Under the pieces are notes generated by a model, which was not told the origin of the DNA, did no database searches, and worked only from the letters and a program-made list of their open reading frames with translations. Shown piece by piece: positions 40,923-51,400 of a stretch of 64,000 nucleotides of DNA. The stretch covers positions 1-64,000 of the forward strand of contig NW_007360611.1 of the NCBI RefSeq assembly GCF_000192795.1, given 5' to 3'. The DNA is from Vavraia culicis subsp. floridensis (taxonomy: Eukaryota > Microsporidia > Pleistophoridae). The position numbers were made by a program, and so were the translations under genes. Within the stretch, counting starts at the first letter, position 1. Every line of letters starts with the position of its first letter.

Positions 40923-41347
40923 AGGGGTCAAAATTTTATACCAATTATTCCTTGTGGCTTTTGCCATACCTGAAGCGGTGTGTACGAATATTGAAAAGAG
41001 TATATCGCTCTTTCAATGAACTCAGCTAATTTAAATTCTCAGTCTGCAATATACCGGTCTTCATAGCAAACTCGTTAGAGGTATAAGAGCTTTATTGTAA
41101 GTCCTGTCAAACTTGTGCAAAATCTTTACTTAAAAACTTAGTTTCGATGAATTCATATGATTATTCCGTACTTGTATTGACCAGTTAAATCAAGGCAACG
41201 AATTCACTGCAAAGCAATAAAAGGGCATAAAATCCTTAACAAATATGGCTACAAAATGGGACATAACAATACGGGGGTGTTGATGTTTCGCTAATGAAAG
41301 ATATATGGTCACATTTGTATGAACATAAAACTAATTAGAGATATTGT
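40923..41347. other. Intergenic spacer
   Basis: Nothing recognised. Confidence 0.45.
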
Positions 41348-41485
41348 ATGGCAGCTAAAGAAAAAGATCTGATAAGAATGTCGGCCTATTGCTCCGAAGA
41401 CGTGCCAAATCTTACAGCAGAAAACCTAGTAAAAAGGATTATGAGGGAAACGAATAAGTACCTGTTACACCAGTCTTACGATTGA
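41348..41485 (+). CDS. Possible 45-residue protein
   Basis: A short frame from ATG to TGA with protein-like composition (MAAKEKDLIRMSAYCSEDVP, then helical NLVKRIMRETNKYLL). There is no start-proximal C-run, and the only G-run is about 70 bp upstream. It converges with the p24 gene. Confidence 0.25.
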   Translation: MAAKEKDLIRMSAYCSEDVPNLTAENLVKRIMRETNKYLLHQSYD

Positions 41486-41610
41486 ACAATAAATTATAGA
41501 TTTTAATTTCTGCACTTGCCTTTGAACATTTTTAACTATTTTCACCATTTTTTGGCTCACACCTCTTTAAATGCAACATAAATAGAACACTCACGTAAAA
41601 ATACCTTTAA

Positions 41611-42189
41611 TTACCTTTTTTTCGGGGTAAACATACTTTTCATCATTCTGTACTTAACAACACCGACCGCAACATAGCCTAAAGGCAATATACACAACCA
41701 TATCAGCTTTGTTCTCGACTTCTTGGCATCTCTAATGATATTACGCTTGTCAACACTCAATTGCATGCTAGAATTGTACAAGTTTCTCAAGTCCATCTTC
41801 AACTTCTCCAGTATATTTTTAATATACGTCGTGTTTTCATCAACTTCCACTTCCTTGTCAACATAGGTCGACAAAGAGAACAGGACCGGCTTGGCATCAA
41901 AATTGAAAATTTCTATGCCATACAAACCTTTACCAGTAAACTTAGAGGGAGCCATACGAGCAGGTACATCCTGATACGTCGCAAATCTCTTGGAATTGTT
42001 CGGTTCCACTATACGGTATCGCAGAGATGCATTTTCCGGTGATGTAATAGATAGCTCAACCGTCAACTGATAATCATTGCTATCTAACTGTTCCCAGAAT
42101 GTTTCACTCTCACCTTTTTCAAATATTAAATCGTGGCTTAGGCAGAAAATCGATGAAATACCGAAAAGAAATGACAGCAAACCGTTCAT
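41611..42189 (-). CDS. p24/emp24 family cargo receptor
   Basis: p24 proteins cycle between ER and Golgi and sort cargo into COPII/COPI vesicles. The 192-residue product has a signal peptide (about 1-18), a GOLD-type beta domain (about 20-112), a coiled-coil stretch (about 120-158), one membrane helix (161-179) and a short basic tail (KYRMMKSMFTPKKR). This is the full p24 layout. The tail has a terminal KKR rather than the canonical KKXX. The lumenal cysteine pair of many p24 proteins is missing. CCCCCC abuts the start codon. Confidence 0.85.
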   Translation of the reverse strand: MNGLLSFLFGISSIFCLSHDLIFEKGESETFWEQLDSNDYQLTVELSITSPENASLRYRIVEPNNSKRFATYQDVPARMAPSKFTGKGLYGIEIFNFDAKPVLFSLSTYVDKEVEVDENTTYIKNILEKLKMDLRNLYNSSMQLSVDKRNIIRDAKKSRTKLIWLCILPLGYVAVGVVKYRMMKSMFTPKKR

Positions 42190-42195
42190 GGGGGG
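42190..42195 (-). promoter_or_regulatory. Six-C run abutting the p24 start
   Basis: On the coding strand CCCCCC lies immediately before the ATG. Confidence 0.5.
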
Positions 42196-43341
42196 TGGAC
42201 GAAAAATAATTTTTTAAAACTGACCACGCTTCGTCCCAGATGCGGTATACGAATAGATAATGATGATGCTGAGTAAATTTAGGGATTTACAGAACATTCA
42301 TTATATTTTGCCGATTTACTGCACATAGACCGGTTACTCATGGATATGAATTTATCACATTTTTAATTATTCAAAACACGATTAATGTTGCCAGCCGATA
42401 CCATTTATTGTTGGACAATTGCCGATATAATCTACGATGCAATCTATAGATGTGCCCAGTTAGATGCTTTTAATACTTTTGTTGCAGGATGTCCTTATTC
42501 ATGTCCTTATATATTTGAACCAGAATTTTTATATTTAACCCGTTCATTCAGGATTTTGTATACAACGTAAATGTTCTTGTCCGTTGAATTAAACAAACGG
42601 TACGGAGCTAAAATGTTTAAACACTTGTGTGAAAAAAGTTAAGCAAGCATAGACAAATAAATCCATGCGCGAATCAAAGCCGCCACGTACAAATCATGAG
42701 CGTTTATGTCCGTTATAATACACAACCACCTGATACTACGCCATATCTTGACACGATTGTTAAAACTATCGCAACAACAGGCTCTTAACAAGCATAGAGC
42801 TTGTTTACAACCTCGTATAGACAAAAGATAGATCCCGAATTGTTACTGCACTACTTTTCATTCTTAGATTCTTTATGGTATGTAACCAAGGATATTGCCA
42901 CTTTTCAATATGAATTACCGTTATTATTTAGATCTGCATCTTTGCACAGGCCATTATTTACTGCTATACAATTGTAAAACCAGACATAAAACACTTATAA
43001 AAAGCTTACAAGTATTAAAATGCTATTGAATACGACGAATTGCTATCGTAATGAACAATCAGCATTTTCTTCATTCATAAGAAATTCGTTAAGAATGATG
43101 CATTCTTAATCACCGTAGAAAATGAGCAATTACCACCACAATCCGATAGTGATGCGTAATTCGAGAAGTTATAACGTGTAACTGTTGCTGTTTTACCTCC
43201 TCATATCAAACTCAAACGAAGTATTCTCTTTAAACAATGGTTTAAAATTGATCTTTGTTTAGTTGATGTAATTTTTAGTGTTGATCATCGCGACTTACGA
43301 CGGAACGGAGTGTTTAGGATTTTATTTTTCTAACCCCTGCC
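42196..43341. other. Long intergenic spacer
   Basis: No gene or repeat recognised. Confidence 0.5.
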
Positions 43342-43500
43342 ATGGACTACAACACGGAATTGCAGGTGATAAAAACCGAAAAAATTACCTTAAAAGAGGC
43401 CAAGGAAGCAATTGATAAGTTTTTAGAGAACACTGAAGTAGAAGATCTTATGGAGATACAATTAACTGAGCTTAAAAACAATCTAAAGGAGGATTTATAG
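43342..43500 (+). CDS. Small acidic helical protein (52 residues)
   Basis: A short gene missed by length cut-offs. CCCC lies four bases before the ATG. The product is a single amphipathic helical protein (ITLKEAKEAIDKFLENTEVE, MEIQLTELKNNLKEDL). It could be a small subunit of a complex. The family is not recognised. Confidence 0.5.
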   Translation: MDYNTELQVIKTEKITLKEAKEAIDKFLENTEVEDLMEIQLTELKNNLKEDL

Positions 43501-43872
43501 CACCGCATGGTAATTCAACTTGCTGATAATTTAATTTCTAAATGGTTTTTTAATTAAAATGCTTTACAGAGAAACTTTGCATTTAGTGAACGCACTAATT
43601 TATTTAAGCAAAAGAGTGTGTTGGTGCCATGGCCATTTTTATCTCAGTTTCTTGGCATCGTTCTTTTTTCTCCTTGAAGATGAAGCGTTTTCTAATCACT
43701 CGTAATCAGAATTGAGATAATTTAGTTGTTTGCTTAGCATTTGAACCGAATACAGCAGGAAGTATTGCCGATTGCGAATAGTGCAGCACATACTGTGTCC
43801 ATATATGGATGAAGTACCGCAAACATTTCCATTCTTTACTCGTGTATAAACACGAAAATTTTGCGAAAGTGC
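43501..43872. other. Intergenic spacer
   Basis: Nothing recognised. Confidence 0.45.
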
Positions 43873-44412
43873 ATGATGGACACTTTTCGTATTTTCAAGC
43901 TCTCCATAAAAAAGAACACGGAGACGTACCATCAATTTCAGCAAAAAAATGCACACGTATCCACACAGGAAATCTATCATTTGCAGTACAGCAGGGAGAT
44001 AGAACATGAGGAATGGTCACATCTATTCAATAATCTGATCATACACATAGATAATGTAAAAATTGTAATTCAGCAGTTCAACAATGTCATCCTGGTGCTC
44101 AATATCTTAGATGAGATGAGCATAAGGATAAGTAAAGTAGGAAAGGTTATGGCCATTCGATGGTATGTGGAGGAGAAGATACAGATTAAATTCTATACTG
44201 AGCAGGAGAGCACTCTGTTCCATGAGAGGATCAACGAAACGGTTGTTGGTAATTTGAGGAACTGCAGCAAAGAAAAAGCGGAGAAGGTGAAAAAGATAAT
44301 TGCTGAGTTCAAGAAAATTAACAGAAACGAGGAAAGCGCAACGAACAAATGCGATAGTAGCTATGATGATATAAAGAGGGAATTTATCGAACTGGTTAAT
44401 AAGAGGCTGTGA
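43873..44412 (+). CDS. Helical protein, unknown
   Basis: The 179-residue product (start MMDTFRIFKL; the open frame upstream has only non-ATG starts) is helical with a hydrophobic central helix (NVILVLNILDEMSIRISKVG) and a charged tail. No transmembrane helix or known motif is visible. No C-run is seen before this ATG, so the true start may differ. Confidence 0.6.
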   Translation: MMDTFRIFKLSIKKNTETYHQFQQKNAHVSTQEIYHLQYSREIEHEEWSHLFNNLIIHIDNVKIVIQQFNNVILVLNILDEMSIRISKVGKVMAIRWYVEEKIQIKFYTEQESTLFHERINETVVGNLRNCSKEKAEKVKKIIAEFKKINRNEESATNKCDSSYDDIKREFIELVNKRL

Positions 44413-44961
44413 CTGGAACATGTGCTTATTTGGATGTTGTTGGTGTGTGAGGAGATAAATAACGTACTTCAAGCTACAAAAGTTACTATGCACAGCTATT
44501 ATAGAAATTACATTTTTTCAGTGAACGAATTGAGGCATTCTTTTTATCTGAAAGAGGGTTGAACAAATTCACATTTATGTATCTGAGTTACACCTCTACC
44601 AGGCACACTAACCCTCATTTAGAACGGAATAGCTTTTTGTTCTGAGAGAATAAAATGCCACCAAGTTGGGTTAAGATTAAAACCGTCACGGTATGTGCTC
44701 CACGGCAGAACAGTGAAGAAATGCGGCTTAAACCGTAACTTTTATTTCAAAACGATTGCAGGTTGTTTGAGGATCAGATTTAAGTGTACTTTTACCATGT
44801 CTAAGCCGGCAAGTAAACCGTACGATCGTCCTAGAAATATATGTGTACGATTGCTTGTAACTGTTGCTGTCATATGGACGGAATGGCCCATCCATGCACG
44901 ATCAATTCGTACACGCAAACAAGTATACACCTCATAGATAACAACCATTCGATCCTATTCT
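44413..44961. other. Intergenic spacer
   Basis: No gene called. An intron-like string near 44690-44760 was considered and rejected. Confidence 0.45.
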
Positions 44962-45462
44962 TTAATTATCTGCTAATAAGTCTTCTATAAGAGGATCATC
45001 AACATTTACCGGCTCCATAGGCCCGTATCGTTTCGTGGGTATACCATTTTGATCGATCAGAAACTTGGTAAAGTTCCATTTTACATTATCCGTTATCGTG
45101 CCCTTGAGATGCTTGATAAGAAACTTAAACACCGGATGAGCATTTTCACCTTTAACATCCACTTTTTCAAACACTATAAACTCCTTCGAGTATCTCTCAA
45201 TGTTTTTTCGCACTTTCTCGGAATCCTCCAGTTCTTGATTACGAAACTGTGAGCACGGAAATAAAAGAATTTTCAGGTTCTTGTCATGGTACCTTTCCGC
45301 CAATGCAACCAAGTTCTCAAAGGTGGTCGTAGCAAAACCACATTTTGTCGCCGAGTTTATTATCAGTACAACGTTATCTCTCAATTTTTCAAATTTGTAA
45401 TCATTTCCATTCATATCCTTTGCGGACAGCGCATAAAATTCATCTGATACTTTCCTCGCCAT
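44962..45462 (-). CDS. Glutathione peroxidase (Cys type)
   Basis: Reduces peroxides using thioredoxin or glutathione as donor. The 166-residue product has NSATKCGFA with the peroxidatic Cys41 in place of selenocysteine, FPCSQFRNQE (Gln and Cys70), and KWNFTKFLID with the catalytic Trp and Asn. The loop that normally carries the resolving cysteine (FC..NYGV) is replaced by a Cys-free helix here, so a different resolving route, perhaps Cys70 or direct glutathione use, is implied. No targeting signal. CCC lies upstream of the ATG. Confidence 0.92.
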   Translation of the reverse strand: MARKVSDEFYALSAKDMNGNDYKFEKLRDNVVLIINSATKCGFATTTFENLVALAERYHDKNLKILLFPCSQFRNQELEDSEKVRKNIERYSKEFIVFEKVDVKGENAHPVFKFLIKHLKGTITDNVKWNFTKFLIDQNGIPTKRYGPMEPVNVDDPLIEDLLADN

Positions 45463-45496
45463 GATGATGTTTTCTTGAGGGACAATTAATTATTTT

Positions 45497-45688
45497 TTAT
45501 TTGGAAGGAGTAAAAGGAGTTATTCGGATGATTTGTAAAGAACAAAAGACTTTAAAGGGATCAAAATGACAAATAAATAACAAAAAGAGCAAGTTTGACC
45601 ATACTTTTGGGTTGATAAAGGAGATGAGCGATAATAGGACCAATTTAAACTTGGTCATCTGTGAACCAAAGGCTGTTGAGGTAGACAT
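45497..45688 (-). CDS. Possible small membrane protein
   Basis: A 63-residue frame just upstream of glutathione peroxidase on the same strand. From the second Met it reads MTKFKLVLLSLISFINPK, then a second hydrophobic stretch (WSNLLFLLFICHF). CCC lies about 13 bases before the first ATG. It could be a small ER membrane protein, or chance in AT-rich DNA. Confidence 0.3.
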   Translation of the reverse strand: MSTSTAFGSQMTKFKLVLLSLISFINPKVWSNLLFLLFICHFDPFKVFCSLQIIRITPFTPSK

Positions 45689-46911
45689 TAGCGTGCTAAG
45701 GGAAGAATGCCGGATGACAGACGTTCTAACCTAGTGAACAATCTTACCAGAAAACGATTCATTTCTTAAAGACAGGGCAAACACCTGATTTAACACAGAA
45801 AGAACGTTAACATGGTCATGTATTGCGAGTAATAGACAGAAATTGTTGCTAAATAGCGGTTTTGTTTGGTATACGTATGAAACCTGGTAAATAAAGATAT
45901 ATTTAAATCGTATGAATAAAAGGACATAGAAATATAAAATAAATAGATTTACTGGAATAAAAATTAGCAGTATACAAGAGTTTCAAATAATCATCTATTT
46001 GTAGTTTATTGTGGAAACTTATCAAAGTTCTGTGGTATTCTTTCAGCAATAACAGTATTCAACGGCTGTAGTATAACGAAAGTGTCCGTGATGCGAAGCT
46101 TAATTAAAAGTTTAGAGTTGCCAAGGCACAAGCAATTTTACTTTTTTCTGCCCTGGGTTAACGAAAGCCACTGCAATGTGTTAGAATGTCTGTTTTAGCA
46201 GTCATATAGTAAGGCAATATTCTGTCCGTGCCTCAAATGGCAAAGTATTACGATGTGGATTGAGTACCACGTATCATAACCATGTCTAAAACATGAAAAA
46301 CATCCGCTGAGTGATTATAACTATGAATAAATATTCATATATAATGTAAAATCTAGTTTTGTTACCTTACCTTTAACACAGCCATTGTACAGCACCATTC
46401 CCAAATTATCTATAACTATGAACGTAAACTCAGAAAAACACCAACATTCGCCATGCTTCACTCTGCACTATACTCTACATTCCATAAAATGTATTTGCTA
46501 AACCACATCTATGGTTTGATAAGAAATGCTAACATCAGCAACAAATATCTCATTGTACAATATAAATTTTATGAGCCGCACTTTATGTTAGTGAGAGTCA
46601 AAAATACTTGGAAACCTACGCTACCAACGTATGATATGGTTACAAAAATATCTTAGTGGTATATTTGTGTTTAGTTATCAATTACCATGCCATCTATCAC
46701 ATCATAAAATATCTTAGTGCAATATTTGTGTTTAGTTATCAATTACCATGCTATCTATCACATCATAAAATATCTTAGTGGTATAATTTCAGTGGTTTCT
46801 TTGCCCTATTGTAACGTTATAACGAACATATCATAAGCCAAACGTAAGCCTCTAAGTACGGTACTCAATTCTTATTGGTGACAAGATAACCAAATTGCCT
46901 TCATGTACTTG
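45689..46911. other. Intergenic spacer with a 61-bp tandem repeat
   Basis: No convincing gene. The tandem repeat at 46645-46786 is listed separately. Confidence 0.5.
46645..46786. repeat. 61-bp tandem repeat, about 2.3 copies
   Basis: Units start at 46645, 46706 and 46767 with AAAATATCTTAGTG. They share the body TTTGTGTTTAGTTATCAATT and end CTATCACATCAT; only a few bases differ. The array is about 125 bp from the 3' end of the EF-hand gene. Confidence 0.9.
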
Positions 46912-47262
46912 CTAATCAAATATCTTCGCAAATTCGTTGTAGCTCAGTATTCCTTGTTCGTTAAAATACGTTATCATCTCTTTGATGTCATCATCTGCCA
47001 GATTTAGCTTGGCTAAGGCTTGTTTCATTGTATCGTACGTGATGTATTTACCGCCACACGCCAGGAATTCAAAGTATCCCGTGTAGTCTTTAGGTTCGTT
47101 TATAGTGTCAGTTATATCATCCCTGTGTACTTTGTTGCCTTTTATATCTTTTGGCCGTCTCAGCATCGAATAACAGAAGGCCTTGTACTCCTCGGGCGAT
47201 AGATAGCCTTTGCTGCCAAAGTCAAATAATTTAAATCTTCGATTAATTTCTTCATCAGACAT
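46912..47262 (-). CDS. Calmodulin-like EF-hand protein with degenerate loops
   Basis: The revised 116-residue product starts MSDEEINRRFKLFD, where CCCC lies four bases before the ATG. Helix-loop-helix units are visible (RRFKLFDFGSKGYLSPEEYK; DIKEMITYFNEQGILSYNEF), but loop positions normally Asp are Gly, Ser or Gln, so calcium binding is probably weak or lost. It is shorter than calmodulin (about 148). A myosin light chain-like or centrin-like role is possible. Confidence 0.75.
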   Translation of the reverse strand: MSDEEINRRFKLFDFGSKGYLSPEEYKAFCYSMLRRPKDIKGNKVHRDDITDTINEPKDYTGYFEFLACGGKYITYDTMKQALAKLNLADDDIKEMITYFNEQGILSYNEFAKIFD

Positions 47263-47453
47263 TGAGGGGCAACTGAAAATAAATTGCAAATTATTCCACG
47301 GTTATAATTAGATTTTCTACACCTCGATTTGTGCCGTGACCTACTCAAATCATAAGAACTTGAAATGTTACAAACATAATATAAAAAATACAAAAACATC
47401 AGAACATGTGTAAATATTGTTTTAGTAATGAGTTTAGAATTCAAGATTGGAGA

Positions 47454-47690
47454 TTAATTATAACACTCCAAAGACATTACAATAGTTGCTATTTGCTTAT
47501 CAAACACGTACATGAGATATGATTCAAGTGTATAGTTGGTCTTTCTCAACAACATGCACAAAATATGTTGTTGTACTTGGTTGGTGTCGTTATTAGAATA
47601 TTCTATTCGTACTTCACACGATTGTTCTTTCTTATGACTGATGTTGCATAGGTTTACCCTTTCTGACTTTATTATCATAAGAGTTACCAT
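47454..47690 (-). CDS. Possible small protein
   Basis: A 78-residue frame with GGG directly before the ATG, the alternative microsporidian start motif. It contains RIEYSNNDTNQVQQHIL and a hydrophobic tail. No family recognised. Confidence 0.35.
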   Translation of the reverse strand: MVTLMIIKSERVNLCNISHKKEQSCEVRIEYSNNDTNQVQQHILCMLLRKTNYTLESYLMYVFDKQIATIVMSLECYN

Positions 47691-47861
47691 CCCACCAATA
47701 AGATTTTTAATTTATGGTGGCGATAGGATATGTTCTAGAATTAAAGCGGTTCTCACGAAATAAAAATGATTGTGCTATCCTGTTAACATTTATAATTTTT
47801 AAAGTAATTAACAAAGAGGAAGATGAATGATAAAGATAAGAGCAAATAAAGGAGGATTAGG

Positions 47862-47972
47862 ATGCCTTCTTTGCCAACAAACGTACTCCAACCGAAGAAA
47901 TATATACGGCTAAAACAACATGAACAAAGATCGATTGAGGAGGTGGTACGGCACTATTTGAAGAAATCATGA
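47862..47972 (+). CDS. Possible 36-residue basic peptide
   Basis: A short frame (MPSLPTNVLQPKKYIRLKQH, then a helical end IEEVVRHYLKKS) with a natural-looking composition. There is a GGAGG string before the start but no canonical C-run. It could be an exon or chance. Confidence 0.2.
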   Translation: MPSLPTNVLQPKKYIRLKQHEQRSIEEVVRHYLKKS

Positions 47973-48436
47973 CGAGCAGAGCGCTCATTACACTTCTTCT
48001 CCACAGGAAAGATTGATCAAAGTAAGTAAATGTTTATCCAAGATGTTGCCATTGAAAGTAAATATTAATGATACTCACCGTATTACTGGTAAAAATTTTT
48101 ATTTGCCTAACGTAAATGGTGCTACAAGCAAAATATGTGTGAGACATACGGTTGGCAGACCAGCAAAATATTTTATTTAGGTGGATTAAACGATTATGTG
48201 GTGGATGGATGTATTTCTAACAAAAAATATGGAGATAGGTAAGCGGTACGAACGGGTTTATTGGCCACATGTACGCTGCACATCTTCGAACACAGTAAAA
48301 ATGCTCAAAGTATGCCACGGTAATATCCAAGATAGATAGAACAGCACTTAGAAAGGCTTTTCTTCCACGGCAAAAAAGACACTGCCACATTGGCAAAAGC
48401 AGGTGGGCACAAACATACGCTTTGATTAGCACAACT

Positions 48437-51400
48437 TTAATTACGTGCCAGGTAGCTGATGGTGATTTTTATGATGCAATGCATGCTGAGCGCTTGACAC
48501 CGAGTCATGTCGTTTCGTAAATGTCCTTTCAGAACAGCAATTAGATCAATCTCAGCAATATCCATATCATAGATGCATTCAATATCATTCGCTAAGCGCT
48601 GGAATGCAATCAGATGCAAATCAAACGGTTGACACGTATCATCATTCATGATTTCTTCCACAGTGATATTTGAACAGCGGCCTCTCAGTGAGATGCTGCG
48701 TAAGTTCTTGGTGCATATCACAATTTGCACAGGCAATTCGTTTTCAAACACATAGCAAATTCGGAATCTTATGCCATTTCTTTCGCGGAATTTCACCTCA
48801 AGAGGACTGGCAATGGACTTAATGACAGTAAACACGCCCAGACACTCCAGTGAATGACACACTACCAGGCCTGTACTGTTCCTAAGCAACAAATACTTGC
48901 AGGACCTATTCACTATCACCGGAGTGTCGTGCGATCCCCTCACACCATTCAAACAAATCCTTTCCACGTTATTTGATATGTTAATTTGTTCCGCAAAACG
49001 GGTATTTCTAAGATTGAATGATAACATGCCGTTGCCAACATTTTTCTTGAATTCATATGATCCATCCACGGTGCATACCATTGCATCATGTCCTATCGCA
49101 CTCAACCAATGAATCGTACACTGTGAATGAATGATTATTACATCTTCGCACTGTAAATCTATCCAAACAACGGCTTCTTCTCCCAGTATGACATTATTAA
49201 AGCGTAATTTTTTCACGTAACCGGGAACGTTCAGCGAACCGTTGAACGATAAGTTGTGAAGATTCAAACGTATGCCTAGTGCTGGTAAAGTTTCCATTTT
49301 TATCATGCTTCTGCGTTCAATAACCAATTCATTAACGTTGAGCATGCCCGCGAAGTGGAATGTGCCAGAGCAATTGATGATTTGAATACTTACCAAGTTG
49401 CTGTGCAGGTAGAAAACGCTCGTGGTGACCATGACGAGCCCGTTCAGGTTTATATGCATGATATTATGCGATAAAAAATGCGTGGATAGATGAAGCTCAC
49501 CACCAATCACGAGAGAGTTGGTGCACTCCGAGTAAAGAAGTGAAGTATAGGTGGCAGAGGACATTCTGAGATACGGTCTGGACAGCATATCCACAGAACC
49601 TATGTAATTTTCCAGTATTATAGAGTCACAACTATCCGTGACGCAAATACTAGGCAAAATATCATTTTGCATATTCTTTAACAAAATACTTTCGAGCTTG
49701 CAATGTATGAACACGGTCTCCTGCATATCAATGCCCATGAATATTATTTGGTATGTCTGTCCGCCCTGCATTTTGGTGACCGTGAGCTCGGACCGGAAAA
49801 AGTCGTGATGAGAAAATGTACCGCTGATAATTCCAGTCAATCTGATTGTTCCAACGAAGTTTATAATGAAGAGCACGTTGATATTATCGTCTAAGTGTAG
49901 AGAAATAGGTTCCATAAACTGAACATTGATCAAATAGATATTGTGTAAGGTGTTGAAGAACATATTATTGTTCATTATGGTGGATGAAACAAGGAAAATA
50001 TCTACTTGGTTGTCGTTATCATTCCTTTGGAAGATAAGATCAGGTAATGTGACGTTATCAAGGGACATAGTTAGAAGTAATTGGCCGAATAAATTAAATG
50101 TGCCCTGTGATTCTCTGATCATGACATTATAATATTCTCCATCCAGTTTGAATGTACATTCCTCCCTGACCCTGACATTTTTCAGTTTTAAAGAGTGAAA
50201 TTTTTTCTCAACTTTCACATCGTAATTTATTACAAGCTCGGTGATGATCAGGTTCCGTACTAGAGGCGGCAACATTTCAAAAAAATCTTTGGGCAGACAT
50301 CCTGAGCATTCTAAAATTTCTAAATCGCTAACATGTCTCAAATCAATGATTCCCATACAATGATTGAGTAATATCCTTTGGCATTCTCCGTTAAAGCGCA
50401 TAATGAATGGTTGGATGACATTGACCTGGTCAAGCGCAAGAAACCTGATACTCTCATTGCACGTGAAATCCGATGTGCACCAAGCGCACAACATCTTAAA
50501 TTTGGAAAATCTTCCAGTAGCGAGCCACTTACTTTCAATTATCGATACGTCAAAGGATTTAATAGTACCGAAAGCGCTGTACTCGATTAGGCTGCAGACA
50601 TTCACGAGTTTAATAGTGGCACACGATTTCATTATTATGATTTTGCAGTCATCATCCGCAATGACATATCTGCATTTGAGAACGTTGAGGAATCTACAGA
50701 GCTTCACTGTTTCCGTCAGCAGTATGTTTTGCATCTCAAGGCTTATTGTTTGGGCGGGCAGAGAGTTCAATAACATCAACCCGCTGTTGTTAAGATATAC
50801 ATTGCATTCTTTATTGCCTATTTGCATGGTTTCAAGCTTGATATCTAGGTTATCAAAACGAAGAAATAGCTGTGCGACATGGTCCTCGCACACAAAACTG
50901 CACCTTAACAGCCTGTTCACCACTTCACATAAATCCTCAATATTCTCCGTTTCCATTCTCTCAAACTTAATTTCCAGCATTATACTCGGTTTTACGTCCG
51001 CGTTCTCAAACTGCTCCATAAGCAACTGCTCGTTAAACTGTAAAAAGCGGTAGTCCATTGACAAACGGTGAAACATGTAACACAAGTCGAGGCAGTCCAT
51101 GCTCATAACCAGTAAGAGTTGAGATTTGATATTATTGATCGGGGACACGTGAGCATCTTGACCGCGCGAATCAGTTATTATAAAGCCAATGTTCTTTTTG
51201 GTCACATTTACCAAATTCAAAAACGAGTTAATCCAATGGTAAAGACGGAGACGGACGTTAAGTATTGCTTTGCGCTGCACCGCGCTACTATCCGGTTTCT
51301 TCAGACCGCTTAGCACTTCCTCAAGCTTCTCCAAGCCCTGCTCGGTACAAACCAACTCCATGAACCTAGTTTTATCAATTTCAAATCCGCTTATCCTGTT

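Larger units (their letters stand above)
47263..48436. other. Intergenic spacer with two doubtful small genes
   Basis: See the candidates at 47454-47690 and 47862-47972. Nothing else recognised. Confidence 0.45.

Noticed and set aside
44656..44760. Short frame (MPPSWVKIKTVTV) followed by GTATGT and TTGCAG, like a two-exon gene
   Set aside because: Joining the two sites gives a stop after two codons, and no larger downstream frame fits.
46453..46656. 67-residue frame ending in the 61-bp repeat
   Set aside because: Composition is AT-driven, there is no C-run at the start and the end lies in the repeat.
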